A stretch of DNA of 64,000 bases from positions 1,355,001 to 1,419,000 of the forward strand of contig NC_010337.2 of the NCBI RefSeq assembly GCF_000019165.1, in the 5' to 3' direction. The notes below the pieces were generated by a model, which did not search any database, was not told where the DNA came from, and was given only the letters and a program-made list of their open reading frames with translations. Both the position numbers and the translations under genes were made by a program. The stretch's first letter is position 1, and each line of letters begins with the position of its first letter. The DNA comes from Heliomicrobium modesticaldum Ice1. Its GTDB lineage: Bacteria; Bacillota; Desulfitobacteriia; Heliobacteriales; Heliobacteriaceae. Shown here in pieces: positions 42,282 to 52,799 of this stretch.

Positions 42282-42533
42282 ATGCCTTTAGAGCGCTTGA
42301 AACAGGCCCGCCAGAAGACGGTTGGCACCAAGCAGACCCTGAAGGCGGTGGAGAAAGGGCAGGTCAAAGTGGTCTATGTCGCTGTAGACGCCGACCCCCA
42401 CCTGGTGGATCCTTTAATGAAGCTGTGTGAAGAAAAGGCGATTCCCGTTATCAGCGTGGACTCGATGGAGGCGCTAGGTCTGGCTTGCAACATCAAAGTC
42501 GGTTCGGCGTCAGCGGCCATAGTGGCTGAGTAG
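42282..42533 (+). CDS. L7Ae-family ribosomal protein (YbxF type)
   Basis: An 83-residue protein of the L7Ae/L30e/S12e family. The members bind kink-turn RNA motifs, and the Bacillus homologue is associated with the ribosome. The segment ALGLACNIKVGSASAAIVAE and the start LERLKQARQKTVGTKQTLKAVEKG fit the family. AAAGGAGG precedes the ATG. It is the first gene of the str operon, the usual Firmicutes place between rpoC and rpsL. Confidence 0.93.
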   Translation: MPLERLKQARQKTVGTKQTLKAVEKGQVKVVYVAVDADPHLVDPLMKLCEEKAIPVISVDSMEALGLACNIKVGSASAAIVAE

Positions 42534-42602
42534 AGCACTTCTTCACTGACGATACGCATGGGTGAGTTGTAAGTAAGAATTCCGGGAAGGAGGTGGATGT
42601 TC

Positions 42603-43019
42603 ATGCCAACGATTAGCCAGTTGATCCGCAAAGGCCGCGAAGTTCTCACGGAGAAATCGACTGCTCCGGCATTGAAAGAGTGTCCGCAAAAGCGTGGGGT
42701 ATGCACCCGCGTCTATACGACGACTCCCAAAAAGCCGAACTCGGCTCTTCGCAAAGTGGCCCGGGTGCGTTTGACCAATGGGGTGGAAGTGACCGCCTAC
42801 ATTCCCGGCATCGGGCACAACCTTCAAGAGCACTCTGTCGTTCTGGTTCGCGGAGGCCGGGTGAAAGACCTCCCCGGTGTGCGCTACCACATCGTTCGTG
42901 GCGCTCTGGATACCGCCGGTACCCAGAACCGCAATCAGGGCCGTTCGAAATATGGAACGAAGCGCCCCAAGAAAGGCGCCGCTACGGCAGCCAAAGGACC
43001 CGTCAAAGGCAAGAAGTGA
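42603..43019 (+). CDS. rpsL: 30S ribosomal protein S12
   Basis: A 138-residue decoding-centre protein beginning [30 protein letters not shown] and [14 protein letters not shown] carry the lysines altered in streptomycin-resistant mutants; here they are wild type. The tail ([16 protein letters not shown]) is short and basic. ATG at 42603 follows GGAGGTG. Confidence 0.97.
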   Translation: MPTISQLIRKGREVLTEKSTAPALKECPQKRGVCTRVYTTTPKKPNSALRKVARVRLTNGVEVTAYIPGIGHNLQEHSVVLVRGGRVKDLPGVRYHIVRGALDTAGTQNRNQGRSKYGTKRPKKGAATAAKGPVKGKK

Positions 43020-43037
43020 TGAGGGGAGGAGATTCCT

Positions 43038-43508
43038 ATGCCGCGTAGAGGATCAGTCGCCCGGCGTGAAGTGCTCCCCGATCCGATTTACAACTCCAAG
43101 GTTGTCACGAAACTGGCAAACCAGATCATGTTGGACGGGAAAAAAAGCACTGCCGAGGCCATTTTGTACGGAGCCCTTGATGTGATCAAGGAAAAGACCA
43201 ACAAGAATCCGATGGAAGTACTGGAGGCTGCGTTGAAAAACGTGATGCCGCTCTTGGAAGTCAAGGCCCGCCGTGTCGGCGGCGCCAACTACCAGGTGCC
43301 GGTAGAGGTTCGTCCCGAACGTCGCCAGACCCTAGGATTGCGTTGGCTCGTCAAGTACTCTCGTGAGCGCTCCGGCAAGACCATGATTGACAAACTGGCC
43401 GGAGAGATCATGGATGCTGCCAACAACACCGGCGGCGCTGTGAAGAAAAAAGAAGATACCCATAAGATGGCCGAAGCCAACAAGGCCTTCGCTCATTATC
43501 GCTGGTAA
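43038..43508 (+). CDS. rpsG: 30S ribosomal protein S7
   Basis: A 156-residue assembly-initiating protein that nucleates the 3' domain of 16S rRNA. It begins [26 protein letters not shown], and [22 protein letters not shown] is the conserved core. GGGGAGGAG precedes the ATG. It sits between rpsL and fusA as in other str operons. Confidence 0.97.
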   Translation: MPRRGSVARREVLPDPIYNSKVVTKLANQIMLDGKKSTAEAILYGALDVIKEKTNKNPMEVLEAALKNVMPLLEVKARRVGGANYQVPVEVRPERRQTLGLRWLVKYSRERSGKTMIDKLAGEIMDAANNTGGAVKKKEDTHKMAEANKAFAHYRW

Positions 43509-43548
43509 CCCGCCAGGATTTGAGATCCGACAGAAAGGGGGAACGAGC

Positions 43549-45624
43549 TTGCCTAGACAGTTTCCGTTAAATAAGACGCGAAATATCGGCATTATGGCCC
43601 ACATCGATGCCGGCAAAACGACCACCACCGAGCGCATCCTGTTCTACACAGGTCGGGTGCACAAGATCGGTGAGGTCCATGATGGCGCTGCCACCATGGA
43701 CTGGATGGTTCAGGAACAAGAGCGTGGCATCACCATCACCTCCGCCGCGACGACTTGCCAATGGCGTGGTCATCGGATCAACATCATCGACACACCCGGC
43801 CACGTGGATTTTACCGTTGAAGTTGAGCGTTCCCTGCGGGTATTAGACGGGGCCGTTGCCGTCTTTTGTTCCGTCGGCGGTGTTGAACCGCAGTCAGAAA
43901 CAGTATGGCGCCAAGCAGATAAGTACGGCGTTCCCCGGATCGCCTACATCAACAAGATGGACCGCATCGGCGCCGATTTTTTCCGCGGCGTCAGCATGAT
44001 CCGGGAGCGCTTGGGCGCCAACCCTGTGCCCATTCAGATTCCCATCGGCGCCGAAGACCAATTCAAGGGCATTGTCGACCTGATCACAATGAAAGCCATC
44101 ATCTACGTCGACGACCTGGGTAAGACGAGCGACGTCACCGAGATCCCCGAGGACCTCGCTGATATCGCTGCCGAATACCGGGAAAAGCTCCTTGAAGCGG
44201 TTGCTGAGTCTGACGAAGAGCTGATGATGAAGTACCTGGAAGGGGAAGAACTGACCGAAGAGGAAATTCGCAACGGCATTCGTAAGAGCACCCTGGCCGT
44301 CAAGATGATCCCTGTACTCTGCGGCTCTTCCTTCAAGAACAAGGGCGTACAGCCCCTGCTTGACGCCGTCGTTGAATTCCTGCCGGCGCCGGTCGATATT
44401 CCCGCCGTGAAAGGCGTCAACCCCGATTCCGGCGAAGAAGATGTTCGTGAGGTCTCTGACGAAGAGCCCTTCTCCACGTTGGCCTTCAAGATCATGGCCG
44501 ACCCCTATGTGGGCAAACTGGCTTTCTTCCGTGTCTACTCTGGCAAGCTGAGCTCCGGTTCCTACGTGTACAACTCGACTAAAGGCAAAAAGGAACGGAT
44601 CGGTCGCATCCTCCAGATGCACGCCAACCACCGGGAAGAGATCGCCGAGGTTTACACCGGCGATATCGCCGCGGCTGTCGGTCTGAAGGATACCACGACA
44701 GGCGACACGCTCTGCGATGAGAAACACCCGATCATCCTTGAGTCGATGCAGTTCCCGGAACCGGTCATCCACGTTGCCATTGAACCGAAGACAAAGGCCG
44801 ACCAAGACAAGATGGCCATCGCCCTTCAGCGTCTTTCCGAAGAAGACCCGACCTTCCGCATGTCCACCGACCATGAAACGGGTCAGACGATCATCTCCGG
44901 CATGGGTGAACTCCACTTGGAGATCATCGTCGACCGGATGATGCGCGAGTTCAAGGTCGAAGCCAACGTCGGGCGACCCCAGGTCGCCTACAAAGAAACC
45001 ATTCGCAGCAAAGCCAAGGCAGAAGGCAAGTTCGTTCGTCAGTCCGGCGGTCGCGGTCAATACGGTCACGCCGTCATCGAGATCGAACCGCTCGAGCCCG
45101 GCGCAGGCTATGAATTTGTCAACAAGATCGTGGGCGGCGTCATTCCTCGCGAATACATCCCTGCCATCGATAACGGGATTCGCGAAGCCGCCGAAACAGG
45201 CGTCCTCGCCGGTTATCCCACTGTTGACTTCCGCGTCACCCTTGTCTTCGGTTCCTACCACGATGTGGACTCCTCGGAAATGGCCTTTAAGATCGCCGGT
45301 TCCATGGCCTTCAAAGAAGGCGCCGCGAAGGCCAACCCTGTCATCCTTGAGCCGGTGATGAAAGTAGAAGTCACGGTTCCCGAGGAATACATGGGTGATG
45401 TCATCGGTGACATCAACTCCCGCCGGGGCCGCATCGAAGGCATGGAGTCGCGCGGCAGCACCCAAGTGGTGCGCGGCTACGTCCCCCTGTCGGAGATGTT
45501 CGGCTACGCCACCGACCTGCGTTCGCGCACCCAAGGCCGCGGTCAATACGTCATGATGTACAGCCACAACGAAGAAGTGCCCCGCAACATCGCTGAAGGC
45601 ATCATCGCGAAACGTAAAGGCTAA
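43549..45624 (+). CDS. fusA: elongation factor G
   Basis: A 691-residue translocase GTPase. The TTG start follows AAAGGGGG. Motifs are G1 [20 protein letters not shown]3 [16 protein letters not shown] and G4 NKMDR. Domains II-V are complete, with [22 protein letters not shown] in domain IV. Length is standard. tuf follows 89 bp later. Confidence 0.98.
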   Translation: MPRQFPLNKTRNIGIMAHIDAGKTTTTERILFYTGRVHKIGEVHDGAATMDWMVQEQERGITITSAATTCQWRGHRINIIDTPGHVDFTVEVERSLRVLDGAVAVFCSVGGVEPQSETVWRQADKYGVPRIAYINKMDRIGADFFRGVSMIRERLGANPVPIQIPIGAEDQFKGIVDLITMKAIIYVDDLGKTSDVTEIPEDLADIAAEYREKLLEAVAESDEELMMKYLEGEELTEEEIRNGIRKSTLAVKMIPVLCGSSFKNKGVQPLLDAVVEFLPAPVDIPAVKGVNPDSGEEDVREVSDEEPFSTLAFKIMADPYVGKLAFFRVYSGKLSSGSYVYNSTKGKKERIGRILQMHANHREEIAEVYTGDIAAAVGLKDTTTGDTLCDEKHPIILESMQFPEPVIHVAIEPKTKADQDKMAIALQRLSEEDPTFRMSTDHETGQTIISGMGELHLEIIVDRMMREFKVEANVGRPQVAYKETIRSKAKAEGKFVRQSGGRGQYGHAVIEIEPLEPGAGYEFVNKIVGGVIPREYIPAIDNGIREAAETGVLAGYPTVDFRVTLVFGSYHDVDSSEMAFKIAGSMAFKEGAAKANPVILEPVMKVEVTVPEEYMGDVIGDINSRRGRIEGMESRGSTQVVRGYVPLSEMFGYATDLRSRTQGRGQYVMMYSHNEEVPRNIAEGIIAKRKG

Positions 45625-45713
45625 ATCGCCATAGGCGATTTTCGCCGGATAGAGGATGGCCAAGCCATCCTCCCCAATAATCCTTAAGCCTGAAAAGGAA
45701 GGATGAGTACGAA

Positions 45714-46916
45714 ATGGCAAAAGCCAAATTCGAGCGCACCAAGCCGCACGTGAACATCGGCACCATCGGTCACGTTGACCACGGCAAAACCACCACTACC
45801 GCTGCTATCACCCTGGTTCTCTCCAAAGTAGGCAAAGCCTCCTTCAAAAAGTACGACGAAATCGACGCTGCGCCCGAAGAGCGTGAACGCGGCATCACCA
45901 TCAACACCGCCCACGTTGAGTATGAAACCGACAACCGTCACTACGCTCACGTGGACTGCCCCGGTCACGCCGACTACATCAAAAACATGATCACCGGTGC
46001 TGCTCAGATGGACGGCGCCATCCTGGTTGTGTCTGCTGCTGATGGTCCCATGCCCCAGACCCGTGAACACATCCTCCTGGCCCGCCAGGTCGGCGTACCC
46101 TACATTGTTGTCTGGCTGAACAAAGCCGACATGGTAGACGATCCCGAACTGATGGAACTGGTCGAGATGGAAGTGCGCGAGCTCCTCTCCTCCTACGAGT
46201 TCCCTGGCGACGACATCCCCATCGTGGCCGGTTCCGGCCTGAAAGCCCTCGAGTGCGGCTGCGGCAAGCGCGAGTGCGAATGGTGCGGTAAGATCTGGGC
46301 GCTCATGGACGAAGTCGACAAGTACATCCCCACCCCCGAGCGCGCCACCGACAAGCCCTTCCTGATGCCGGTTGAAGACGTCTTCACCATCACCGGGCGC
46401 GGCACCGTCGCCACCGGCCGTGTCGAGCGCGGTACCATCAAAGTCGGCGAGGAAGTCGAGATTGTCGGTTTGGCCGAGTCCACCCGCAAGACCGTCGTCA
46501 CCGGCGTTGAAATGTTCCGCAAGCTCCTCGACTTCGCCCAAGCCGGCGACAACATCGGCACCCTGCTGCGCGGTGTTGAACGGAAAGACATCGAGCGCGG
46601 CCAAGTTCTGGCTAAACCCGGTTCCATCAAGCCCCACACCAAATTCACCGCTGAGGTCTACGTCCTGTCCAAAGAGGAGGGCGGCCGCCACACCCCGTTC
46701 TTCAACGGCTATCGTCCCCAGTTCTACTTCCGGACCACCGACGTAACCGGCTTCATCGAGCTGCCTGAAGGCGTTGAAATGTGCATGCCTGGCGACAACA
46801 TCAAGATGACCATCGAGCTCGGCAAAACCATCGCCATCGAAGAAGGCCTCCGCTTCGCTATCCGCGAAGGCGGCCGGACTGTAGGCGCCGGCGTTGTCAC
46901 CGGTATCATCGAGTAA
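45714..46916 (+). CDS. tuf: elongation factor Tu with Cys-rich insertion
   Basis: A 400-residue GTPase that brings aminoacyl-tRNA to the ribosome. G1 is [14 protein letters not shown]3 DCPGHADY and G4 NKADM. Domain I carries an insertion at residues 181-191, [11 protein letters not shown], with four cysteines (C181, C183, C188, C191) where many bacteria have an acidic loop. This could bind metal; some Clostridia have a similar insertion. No second tuf is in the window. A strong terminator follows. Confidence 0.97.
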   Translation: MAKAKFERTKPHVNIGTIGHVDHGKTTTTAAITLVLSKVGKASFKKYDEIDAAPEERERGITINTAHVEYETDNRHYAHVDCPGHADYIKNMITGAAQMDGAILVVSAADGPMPQTREHILLARQVGVPYIVVWLNKADMVDDPELMELVEMEVRELLSSYEFPGDDIPIVAGSGLKALECGCGKRECEWCGKIWALMDEVDKYIPTPERATDKPFLMPVEDVFTITGRGTVATGRVERGTIKVGEEVEIVGLAESTRKTVVTGVEMFRKLLDFAQAGDNIGTLLRGVERKDIERGQVLAKPGSIKPHTKFTAEVYVLSKEEGGRHTPFFNGYRPQFYFRTTDVTGFIELPEGVEMCMPGDNIKMTIELGKTIAIEEGLRFAIREGGRTVGAGVVTGIIE

Positions 46917-46938
46917 TCGATCGCCAGTCGGCTAATAA

Positions 46939-46982
46939 GCGACCGGGTCCCTGAATCATTTCAGGCGATCCGGTCGTTTTCC
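46939..46982 (+). terminator. terminator of the str operon
   Basis: CGACCGGGTC and GATCCGGTCG form a stem around an inner hairpin (CCTGAA/TTCAGG), followed by TTTTCCTTTT. Confidence 0.88.
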
Positions 46983-47015
46983 TTTTACACTCCTCAACCC
47001 TCATAAGTAACCATC

Positions 47016-47225
47016 AAAATGCGGAGGGTGGCGCGGGTGCGCCAGCGGGGTTCGCTAAGAGCTCCGCGGCGGCTCCTTCGTCGGCTCCGCTCGGACGCCA
47101 AAGTCTCTCGGGTTTTTCTGCATGGCAATGGCGTCCTTGCCGCTTCGCCTCCTCACTCGCTTTTCGCCGCTCCGCTCAAACCGCTCACCCTGCTGGCGCA
47201 GCCGATGCCACCTTGGGCGTATTTT
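47016..47225 (-). repeat. structured palindromic repeat, copy B (inverted)
   Basis: A 210-bp element whose core, read on the minus strand, matches copies A and C. The outer stem has three parts: AAAATGCG/CGTATTTT, GGTGGC/GCCACC (47027-47032 with 47207-47212) and TGCGCCAGC/GCTGGCGCA (47038-47046 with 47192-47200). The inner stem is GGACGCC/GGCGTCC, a compensatory change from GGGCGCC/GGCGCCC in the other copies. An open frame across it is an artefact of the GC-rich repeat. Confidence 0.85.
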
Positions 47226-47514
47226 CCAATTTTCGAATTGCTACTGTCCGGCGATCATATTAATAGTGCTGTAAACGGAAGCGGTGCGGTCAAGCGCTCC
47301 ACTGGCACGCAGGCTGAGGCTAGTATGCCTAAGCGGGCATCGCTGTGCTACCGTGATTTTTTCCAGACGGTAAAGAACCTTCGCTATATTGGTGAATGTA
47401 GTTGGGTGGGGTTAGGGTACATATTTAAAATGAATTAACCGAGTGTCATGCACCCGGTTTAGCTTCGGCGTTCAATATGGCGGCTACGTCCGCTACAACT
47501 TGTTTTGTTCGGCT
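47226..47514. other. non-coding spacer between repeat B and the coiled-coil gene
   Basis: No gene is supported here. The only feature noted is an imperfect hairpin AACCGAGTG/CACCCGGTT at 47439-47461, which could serve as a weak terminator for the minus-strand gene at 47515-47703. Confidence 0.5.
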
Positions 47515-47703
47515 CTAGCCACGCTCTAATTGTATCACTCGATCTGTTACTGCCACCAGTTCTGCTCGGCTTGTCGCTTGGTTGGCCTCTGTCGCACGAA
47601 GAATCTGATACATTTCATCCTGACGCGTCTCCATACGGTCCATACGCTTCTCCATGCGGTCTATGCGCTCCAAGATCTGCAACAGCAGGTCCCGGTCTGT
47701 CAT
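47515..47703 (-). CDS. small coiled-coil protein
   Basis: A 62-residue hypothetical protein, MTDRDLLLQILERIDRMEKR onward, with clear heptad spacing of L/I/M and alternating E/K/R (DRMEKRMDRMETRQDEMYQIL), then a second helix ending VTDRVIQLERG. It should form a coiled coil; no partner or function is known. Support for a real gene comes from a strong GGGGGTGA ribosome-binding site and an extended -10 promoter 20 bp upstream. It lies between repeat copies B and C. Confidence 0.65.
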   Translation of the reverse strand: MTDRDLLLQILERIDRMEKRMDRMETRQDEMYQILRATEANQATSRAELVAVTDRVIQLERG

Positions 47704-47723
47704 ACCGTCACCCCCCTGCAATA

Positions 47724-47732
47724 ATTATAGCA
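47724..47732 (-). promoter_or_regulatory. extended -10 promoter of the coiled-coil gene
   Basis: On the minus strand TGC-TATAAT gives an extended -10 element. No good -35 is seen. Transcription would start near 47717, 14 bp before the start codon. Confidence 0.6.
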
Positions 47733-47966
47733 CAAATATGAGAAGACGCAGTCTGATTTCTTATTATTACCATAAAAACAAATTGTTAAGTGGTAGCTTA
47801 GACAGCCCTTATCTTATCTCAGCTATCCACCAACACCTTAGTGGATGCCCAGGTGTTCGCCGCCTTTGCGACTAAACTGTCGCAACATCTAATTGCACCC
47901 TATGCCTACCAGGCGATGAAATCGGACTCGACAGCCAGTTGTTTCCTTCGACTCACTGAAAAAGCA

Positions 47967-48136
47967 GGGGGCTGGCGGTGGCCTGAGCGATTTGAGCGGA
48001 GCGGCGAAGAGCGAGCGCGGAGGCGGAGCGTTAAAGGGCGCCATTGACATGCATACTACCCTACAGTTTTGGCGCCCTAGCGCAGCCGACAAGCGAGCCG
48101 CCGCGCAGCTCTTTGCGAAGGCCGCCGCCAGCCCCC
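47967..48136 (+). repeat. structured palindromic repeat, copy C
   Basis: A 170-bp element in the same orientation as copy A. The outer stem GGGGGCTGGCGGTGGCC pairs with GGCCGCCGCCAGCCCCC with one wobble. The core again has TGAGCG-TTTGAGCGGAGCGGCG, the inner GGGCGCC/GGCGCCC stem (48036-48077) and GAGCCGCCGCGCAGCTCTT. It is inverted relative to copy B, 740 bp away. Confidence 0.85.
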
Positions 48137-48264
48137 GCGATTACAGAACGAAGTACCTCACGCTTCTCACTGGTATCCTTACGATTACCCACATGGCTGC
48201 TACGGCTGGCGATAGGCTTCCCGCAGATTTTCCGAGAAATATTCAAATACGAAGCGAAAATCAC
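48137..48264. other. non-coding spacer before the S10 promoter
   Basis: I see no gene, RNA or repeat here. Short open frames across it begin in repeat C and have no ribosome-binding site. Confidence 0.5.
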
Positions 48265-48293
48265 TTGCATTTCCGAACACTTGGTGCTAAAAT
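48265..48293 (+). promoter_or_regulatory. promoter of the S10 operon
   Basis: TTGCAT (48265-48270) and TAAAAT (48288-48293) with a 17-bp spacer. The leader to rpsJ is about 175 nt and has an imperfect hairpin (TGTGGGTTGG with TTGCCCAACA) near its start. Confidence 0.65.
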
Positions 48294-48473
48294 CTCATAT
48301 TGTGGGTTGGCTTTGCGATGAAGCGAAAGGTTGCCCAACAATGGCTCAGGATTGGTGGGCAGAGCTCTCTTTGTGTCTTTTTTACTTACGACACGCCCGA
48401 GAGCGTTGTTGGGGTAATTTTCGCGGAGAAGGTCCGTAATCAATCGGGCGAACAAAAGGAGGGACTTACCTGC

Positions 48474-48782
48474 ATGGGTAAACAAAAAATTCGGATCCGC
48501 CTGAAGGCTTTCGATCATCGGATTCTCGACCAGTCTTCCGAAAAGATCGTAGAAACGGCCAAGCGGACCGGCGCGGCGGTATCCGGTCCGATTCCGCTGC
48601 CGACGGAGAAGAGCATCTATACCATCTTGCGCTCTCCCCACGTCAACAAAGACTCCCGTGAGCAGTTTGAGATGCGCACCCACAAGCGCCTCATCGACAT
48701 CCTCGAACCTAATCCGAAGACTGTCGATGCGCTCATGCGTCTGGACCTGCCGGCGGGCGTGGATATTGAAATCAAGCTGTAA
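48474..48782 (+). CDS. rpsJ: 30S ribosomal protein S10
   Basis: A 102-residue protein of the 30S head that also joins NusB in antitermination. It starts [20 protein letters not shown] and keeps the conserved [35 protein letters not shown] core. AAAGGAGGG precedes the ATG at 48474. It is the first gene of the S10-spc-alpha cluster. Confidence 0.97.
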   Translation: MGKQKIRIRLKAFDHRILDQSSEKIVETAKRTGAAVSGPIPLPTEKSIYTILRSPHVNKDSREQFEMRTHKRLIDILEPNPKTVDALMRLDLPAGVDIEIKL

Positions 48783-48812
48783 TCCTTTTGCTAGAGATGG
48801 GAGGTGTCATTG

Positions 48813-49445
48813 GTGGCTAAGAAAGGTCTTCTCGGTAGAAAGATCGGTATGACGCAGGTATTTGCCGATAACGGAGTCGCTGTGCCCGTGACAGTCGTCC
48901 AGGCCGGCCCCTGTGTTGTCGTTCAAAAGAAAACCGTGGAGAAGGACGGATACGAAGCTGTCCAGATCGGTTTCGGCGACGTCCGTGAAAAATTGCTCAA
49001 CAAGCCGAAAAGAGGTCACCTGAAAAATGCCGGCGTTCGCCTGGTTCGCGTCCTGCGCGAAATCAAGGTGGACAGCATGGATGAGTACAAGGTAGGCCAA
49101 GAACTGAAAGCCGACGTCTTCTCCGCCGGCGAGTATGTCGATGTGGTCGGCACGTCCAAAGGCAAAGGCTTTGCCGGCGGCATCAAGCGCCACAACTTCA
49201 AGCGGGGACCGATGAAACACGGTTCCAAGTATCACCGTCGCCCTGGTTCCGCCGGCGCCAAAGGTCCGGCCCGCATCTTCAAAGGGCGCAAGATGCCCGG
49301 GCGTATGGGCAACGAACGCGTCACCGTCCAGAAGCTGCAAGTCGTCCGCGTTGACGCCGAGCGCAACCTCCTCTTGATCAAAGGCGCAGTGCCCGGCCCT
49401 AAGCGCGGCTTGTTGCTGATCAAGAGCTCTATCAAGGCCAAGTAA
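48813..49445 (+). CDS. rplC: 50S ribosomal protein L3
   Basis: A 210-residue assembly protein near the peptidyl-transferase centre. GTG at 48813 follows GGGAGGTG and gives [16 protein letters not shown]; the frame's earlier GTG at 48804 lies within that binding site. The central [17 protein letters not shown] loop is present. Confidence 0.96.
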   Translation: MAKKGLLGRKIGMTQVFADNGVAVPVTVVQAGPCVVVQKKTVEKDGYEAVQIGFGDVREKLLNKPKRGHLKNAGVRLVRVLREIKVDSMDEYKVGQELKADVFSAGEYVDVVGTSKGKGFAGGIKRHNFKRGPMKHGSKYHRRPGSAGAKGPARIFKGRKMPGRMGNERVTVQKLQVVRVDAERNLLLIKGAVPGPKRGLLLIKSSIKAK

Positions 49446-49473
49446 ACATCCCCCGGAGAAAGGAGGACACGAC

Positions 49474-50097
49474 ATGCCGAAAGTAGCCCTTTACAACACC
49501 GAAGGCGCTCAGGTCGGTGAAATCGAACTGAACGACGCGATCTTTGGTATCGAGCCCAACGAAGCCGTGATGCACCAGGCCGTAGTCACCCAGCTGGCCG
49601 CCTGGCGGCGCGGCACCCACAAGGTCAAATCCCGTGGCGAAGTCTCCGGGGGCGGCAAAAAGCCCTGGAGACAAAAAGGTACCGGCCGCGCCCGCGCCGG
49701 CACCAGCCGTTCGCCTCTTTGGCGCGGCGGCGCAATCATCTTCGGGCCCCAGCCCCGCAGCTATAAAATCGCCATGCCGAAGAAGGTCCGCCGTCTGGCC
49801 CTCAAATCGGCCCTGTCGGACAAAGTCCGCTCCGGCAACCTGATTGTCGTCGACGCCCTGGAAATGGACGCCCCGAAGACGAAAGTCATCGCCGGCATCT
49901 TGAACAAGCTCAAGGTGGAACGCAAGGCCCTGTTGGTGACCGCCGACATCGACGAGACCGTCTTCAAGTCGGCCCGCAACATTCCCGGCGTCTCCCCCGT
50001 TGAAGCTGTCGGCATCAACGTCTATGACATCCTGAACCACGACAAACTGGTCATCACCAAAAATGCCGTGGCCAAGGTTGAGGAGGTGTTCGCCTGA
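49474..50097 (+). CDS. rplD: 50S ribosomal protein L4
   Basis: A 207-residue tunnel protein beginning [21 protein letters not shown]. The exit-tunnel loop ([38 protein letters not shown]) is conserved and wild type in outline. AAAGGAGGA precedes the ATG. Its TGA overlaps the rplW start by one base. Confidence 0.97.
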   Translation: MPKVALYNTEGAQVGEIELNDAIFGIEPNEAVMHQAVVTQLAAWRRGTHKVKSRGEVSGGGKKPWRQKGTGRARAGTSRSPLWRGGAIIFGPQPRSYKIAMPKKVRRLALKSALSDKVRSGNLIVVDALEMDAPKTKVIAGILNKLKVERKALLVTADIDETVFKSARNIPGVSPVEAVGINVYDILNHDKLVITKNAVAKVEEVFA

Positions 50098-50384
50098 TGC
50101 GCAGCCCCTATGACGTTCTGAAAAAACCGGTCATCACTGAACGGTCGATGGACTTGGCTCAGGAGAACAAATACACCTTCGTGGTGGAACCGAAAGCCAA
50201 CAAAATCGAAATTAAGCACGCTGTCGAACAGCTCTTCAACGTCAAGGTCCTTGACGTTCACACCATGAATGTCAAAGGCAAACCTAAGCGGATGGGCAAG
50301 TACGCAGGACGGACCGCTGACAAGAAGAAAGCCATCGTCACCCTGAAAGAGGGCGACAAGATCGAAATCTTTGAAGGCGTCTAA
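50097..50384 (+). CDS. rplW: 50S ribosomal protein L23
   Basis: A 95-residue protein at the tunnel exit that docks trigger factor and SRP. It starts [21 protein letters not shown], with the conserved [22 protein letters not shown]. Coupled to rplD through a TGATG junction. Confidence 0.96.
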   Translation: MRSPYDVLKKPVITERSMDLAQENKYTFVVEPKANKIEIKHAVEQLFNVKVLDVHTMNVKGKPKRMGKYAGRTADKKKAIVTLKEGDKIEIFEGV

Positions 50385-50413
50385 GTCTGGCCGGACCAAA
50401 GGAGGGAAACTGC

Positions 50414-51241
50414 GTGGCTGTAAAAAAGTTTAAGCCCACCTCGCCTGGTATCCGCCAGATGACGGTGGCCAGCTTTGATGAAATCACCAAGACCAAGCCG
50501 GAAAAATCGCTGCTCGAGCCCTTGAAGAAGAAGGCCGGGCGCAACAACCAGGGCAAACTGACCGTCCGTCACCAGGGCGGCGGCCACAAGCGCATGTACC
50601 GGGTCATCGACTTCAAGCGGATCAAGGACGGCATCCCCGCCAAAGTCGCTTCTATCGAGTACGATCCGAACCGGACCTCGCGCATCGCCTTGCTTCACTA
50701 CGCTGACGGCGAAAAACGCTACATCATCGCCCCCAACGGACTGAATGTAGGCGACACCGTCGTCTCCGGTCCTGACGCCGACATCAAGACCGGCAATTGC
50801 CTGCCCTTGAAGAACATCCCTGTCGGCACCTTGATCCACTGCATCGAGATGCGCCCCGGCAAAGGCGGCCAGCTCGTCCGTTCCGCCGGTGCCGCCGCTC
50901 AGCTGATGGCCAAGGAAGGTGAACATGCCACCCTGCGCCTGCCCTCTGGCGAAATGCGCAAGGTGCTGGCCGAGTGCCGCGCTACCATCGGTCAGATGGG
51001 CAACCTGGAGCATGAAAACATCACCATCGGCAAAGCCGGTCGGAAACGTTGGTTGGGCATCCGTCCCACCGTCCGCGGTGTTGTCATGAACCCCGTCGAT
51101 CACCCCCATGGCGGCGGTGAAGGCCGTTCCCCCATCGGACGCAAAGCACCCGTCACCCCTTGGGGCAAAGTGGCCATCGGCGGCAAGACCCGTCGGAAGA
51201 AAGCTTCTGATAAGCTGATCATCAAACGCCGTACCAAGTAA
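50414..51241 (+). CDS. rplB: 50S ribosomal protein L2
   Basis: A 275-residue protein essential for subunit joining. GTG start after [28 protein letters not shown] and the near-catalytic segment [21 protein letters not shown] with its conserved His are present. Length is standard. Confidence 0.97.
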   Translation: MAVKKFKPTSPGIRQMTVASFDEITKTKPEKSLLEPLKKKAGRNNQGKLTVRHQGGGHKRMYRVIDFKRIKDGIPAKVASIEYDPNRTSRIALLHYADGEKRYIIAPNGLNVGDTVVSGPDADIKTGNCLPLKNIPVGTLIHCIEMRPGKGGQLVRSAGAAAQLMAKEGEHATLRLPSGEMRKVLAECRATIGQMGNLEHENITIGKAGRKRWLGIRPTVRGVVMNPVDHPHGGGEGRSPIGRKAPVTPWGKVAIGGKTRRKKASDKLIIKRRTK

Positions 51242-51306
51242 GTGGGTTCGGTGAAACGGAGCGGGAACACCACCCGCCACCCTGACACCAGAAGGGAGGA
51301 TCGTGC

Positions 51307-51588
51307 ATGAGCCGTTCTCTGAAAAAAGGACCTTATGTTGAAGCCAGCCTTCTCAAAAAGGTTGAGGAACTGAACCAAAAGAACGAGAAACGGGTCATCA
51401 AGACCTGGTCCCGACGCTCGACTATTTTTCCGCAATTTGTCGGTCATACCTTCGCTGTCCATGACGGGCGCAAACACATCCCCGTCTATGTGACGGAAGA
51501 CATGGTCGGTCACAAACTGGGCGAATTCGCCCCGACCCGGACCTTCAAAGGCCATGCCGGTTCGGAGAAATCCAGCCGCCTGCGCTAG
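51307..51588 (+). CDS. rpsS: 30S ribosomal protein S19
   Basis: A 93-residue head protein, [22 protein letters not shown] onward, with [43 protein letters not shown] conserved. GAAGGGAGGA precedes the ATG. Confidence 0.97.
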
Positions 51589-51614
51589 GCCAAGGGAGAA
51601 GAGGAGGAAGGCCA

Positions 51615-52037
51615 ATGGAAGCCAAAACCGCCCAAGCGGTGGCCAAGTACGTCCGCACCTCTCCCCGGAAGGTACGTCAAGTCATTGACCTCATTCGGGG
51701 TAAATCGGTAGCCGACGCCTTTGCCATTTTGAAATTCACCCCCGTGAAAAGCGCTGCCGACGTGGCGAAAGTCCTCAAATCGGCAGTCGCCAACGCCGAG
51801 CACAACTACGAGATGAACACGGCCGATCTCTATGTGCAGACCTGCTTCGTCGACCAGGGTCCCAGCATGAAACGGATCAGCCCCCGCGCTCAAGGCCGCG
51901 CCGATGTCATCAAGAAGCGCATGAGCCACATCACCGTCATTGTCGCCGAAAAGCCCGCCAAGCCCGCAGCCGCCAAGAAGGACCCCAAAGCCGCTGCTGC
52001 AAAGGCCGACGCCAACGCCGGGACGAAGGAGGGATAA
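51615..52037 (+). CDS. rplV: 50S ribosomal protein L22
   Basis: A 140-residue tunnel protein. The folded part ends at about residue 112 ([12 protein letters not shown]) and contains the tunnel loop [20 protein letters not shown] tail of about 27 residues, rich in A and K ([20 protein letters not shown]), extends beyond the family core. rpsC follows three bases later. Confidence 0.96.
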   Translation: MEAKTAQAVAKYVRTSPRKVRQVIDLIRGKSVADAFAILKFTPVKSAADVAKVLKSAVANAEHNYEMNTADLYVQTCFVDQGPSMKRISPRAQGRADVIKKRMSHITVIVAEKPAKPAAAKKDPKAAAAKADANAGTKEG

Positions 52038-52040
52038 GCT

Positions 52041-52796
52041 GTGGGTCAAAAGGTCAATCCGAAAGGATTGCGGATTGGCATCATCAAAGACTGGGATGCC
52101 CGGTGGTTCGCCGGAAAAAACTATGCCGAACTGCTGCATGAAGACCTCAAAATCCGCAAATTTGTCAAATCGAAGCTCTACGCCGCCGGCATTCCCCGCA
52201 TCGAGATCGAGCGGGCCGCCAACCGCGTCAAGGTGACCATCCACACTGCCAAGCCGGGCATCGTCATCGGTCGCGGCGGCGCCGAAGTGGAAAACCTGCG
52301 CAAAGAGCTGGAAAAAATGACGGGTCGCGCCGTCAACATCAATATCGCTGAAGTTAAAAAGCCTGAACTGGATGCCCAACTCGTCGCTGAGAACGTGGCA
52401 GCCCAGCTCGAAAAGCGAACCTCCTTCCGCCGAGCCATGAAACAGTCCGTCGGCCGCACCATGCGCCTTGGCGCAGAAGGCATCAAGATCATGGTCTCCG
52501 GTCGTCTCGGCGGCGCTGAGATCGCCCGGACTGAATGGTACAACGAAGGCAAGGTTCCCCTCCACACCCTCCGCGCCGACATCGACTACGGCTTTGCGGA
52601 AGCCCGCACCACCTACGGCATCATCGGTGTCAAGGTGTGGATCTACAAAGGCGAAATCCTGCCGGGCGCCAAGAACCGCACCGGCGAAAGCCGTGAACCT
52701 GCCGAGCGCGCTGAGCGTCCCGAACGTTCCGAACGTCGCGATCGCCGCCCCCGTGGTGACCGCCGGCCGCCTGCCGCCGCGGAAGGAGGGAAATAA
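52041..52796 (+). CDS. rpsC: 30S ribosomal protein S3
   Basis: A 251-residue mRNA-entry protein with a KH domain ([31 protein letters not shown], with GRGG) and the C-terminal S3 domain. GTG start. The last 40 residues are an Arg/Glu-rich tail ([20 protein letters not shown]) that goes beyond the usual end near 215-220. Confidence 0.96.
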   Translation: MGQKVNPKGLRIGIIKDWDARWFAGKNYAELLHEDLKIRKFVKSKLYAAGIPRIEIERAANRVKVTIHTAKPGIVIGRGGAEVENLRKELEKMTGRAVNINIAEVKKPELDAQLVAENVAAQLEKRTSFRRAMKQSVGRTMRLGAEGIKIMVSGRLGGAEIARTEWYNEGKVPLHTLRADIDYGFAEARTTYGIIGVKVWIYKGEILPGAKNRTGESREPAERAERPERSERRDRRPRGDRRPPAAAEGGK

Positions 52797-52799
52797 CCC

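Noticed and set aside
43894..45720. A 608-codon open frame antisense to fusA
   Set aside because: A GC-driven shadow of fusA; the reading frame complementary to a high-GC gene often stays open. No start signal or family resemblance.
47019..47438. A 139-codon plus-strand open frame
   Set aside because: Most of it lies in repeat copy B and it has no ribosome-binding site; the repeat folds into a stem that explains its sequence.
47992..48439. Overlapping plus-strand open frames of 109 and 131 codons
   Set aside because: They begin in repeat copy C, have no binding site and no family resemblance, and run through the S10 promoter.
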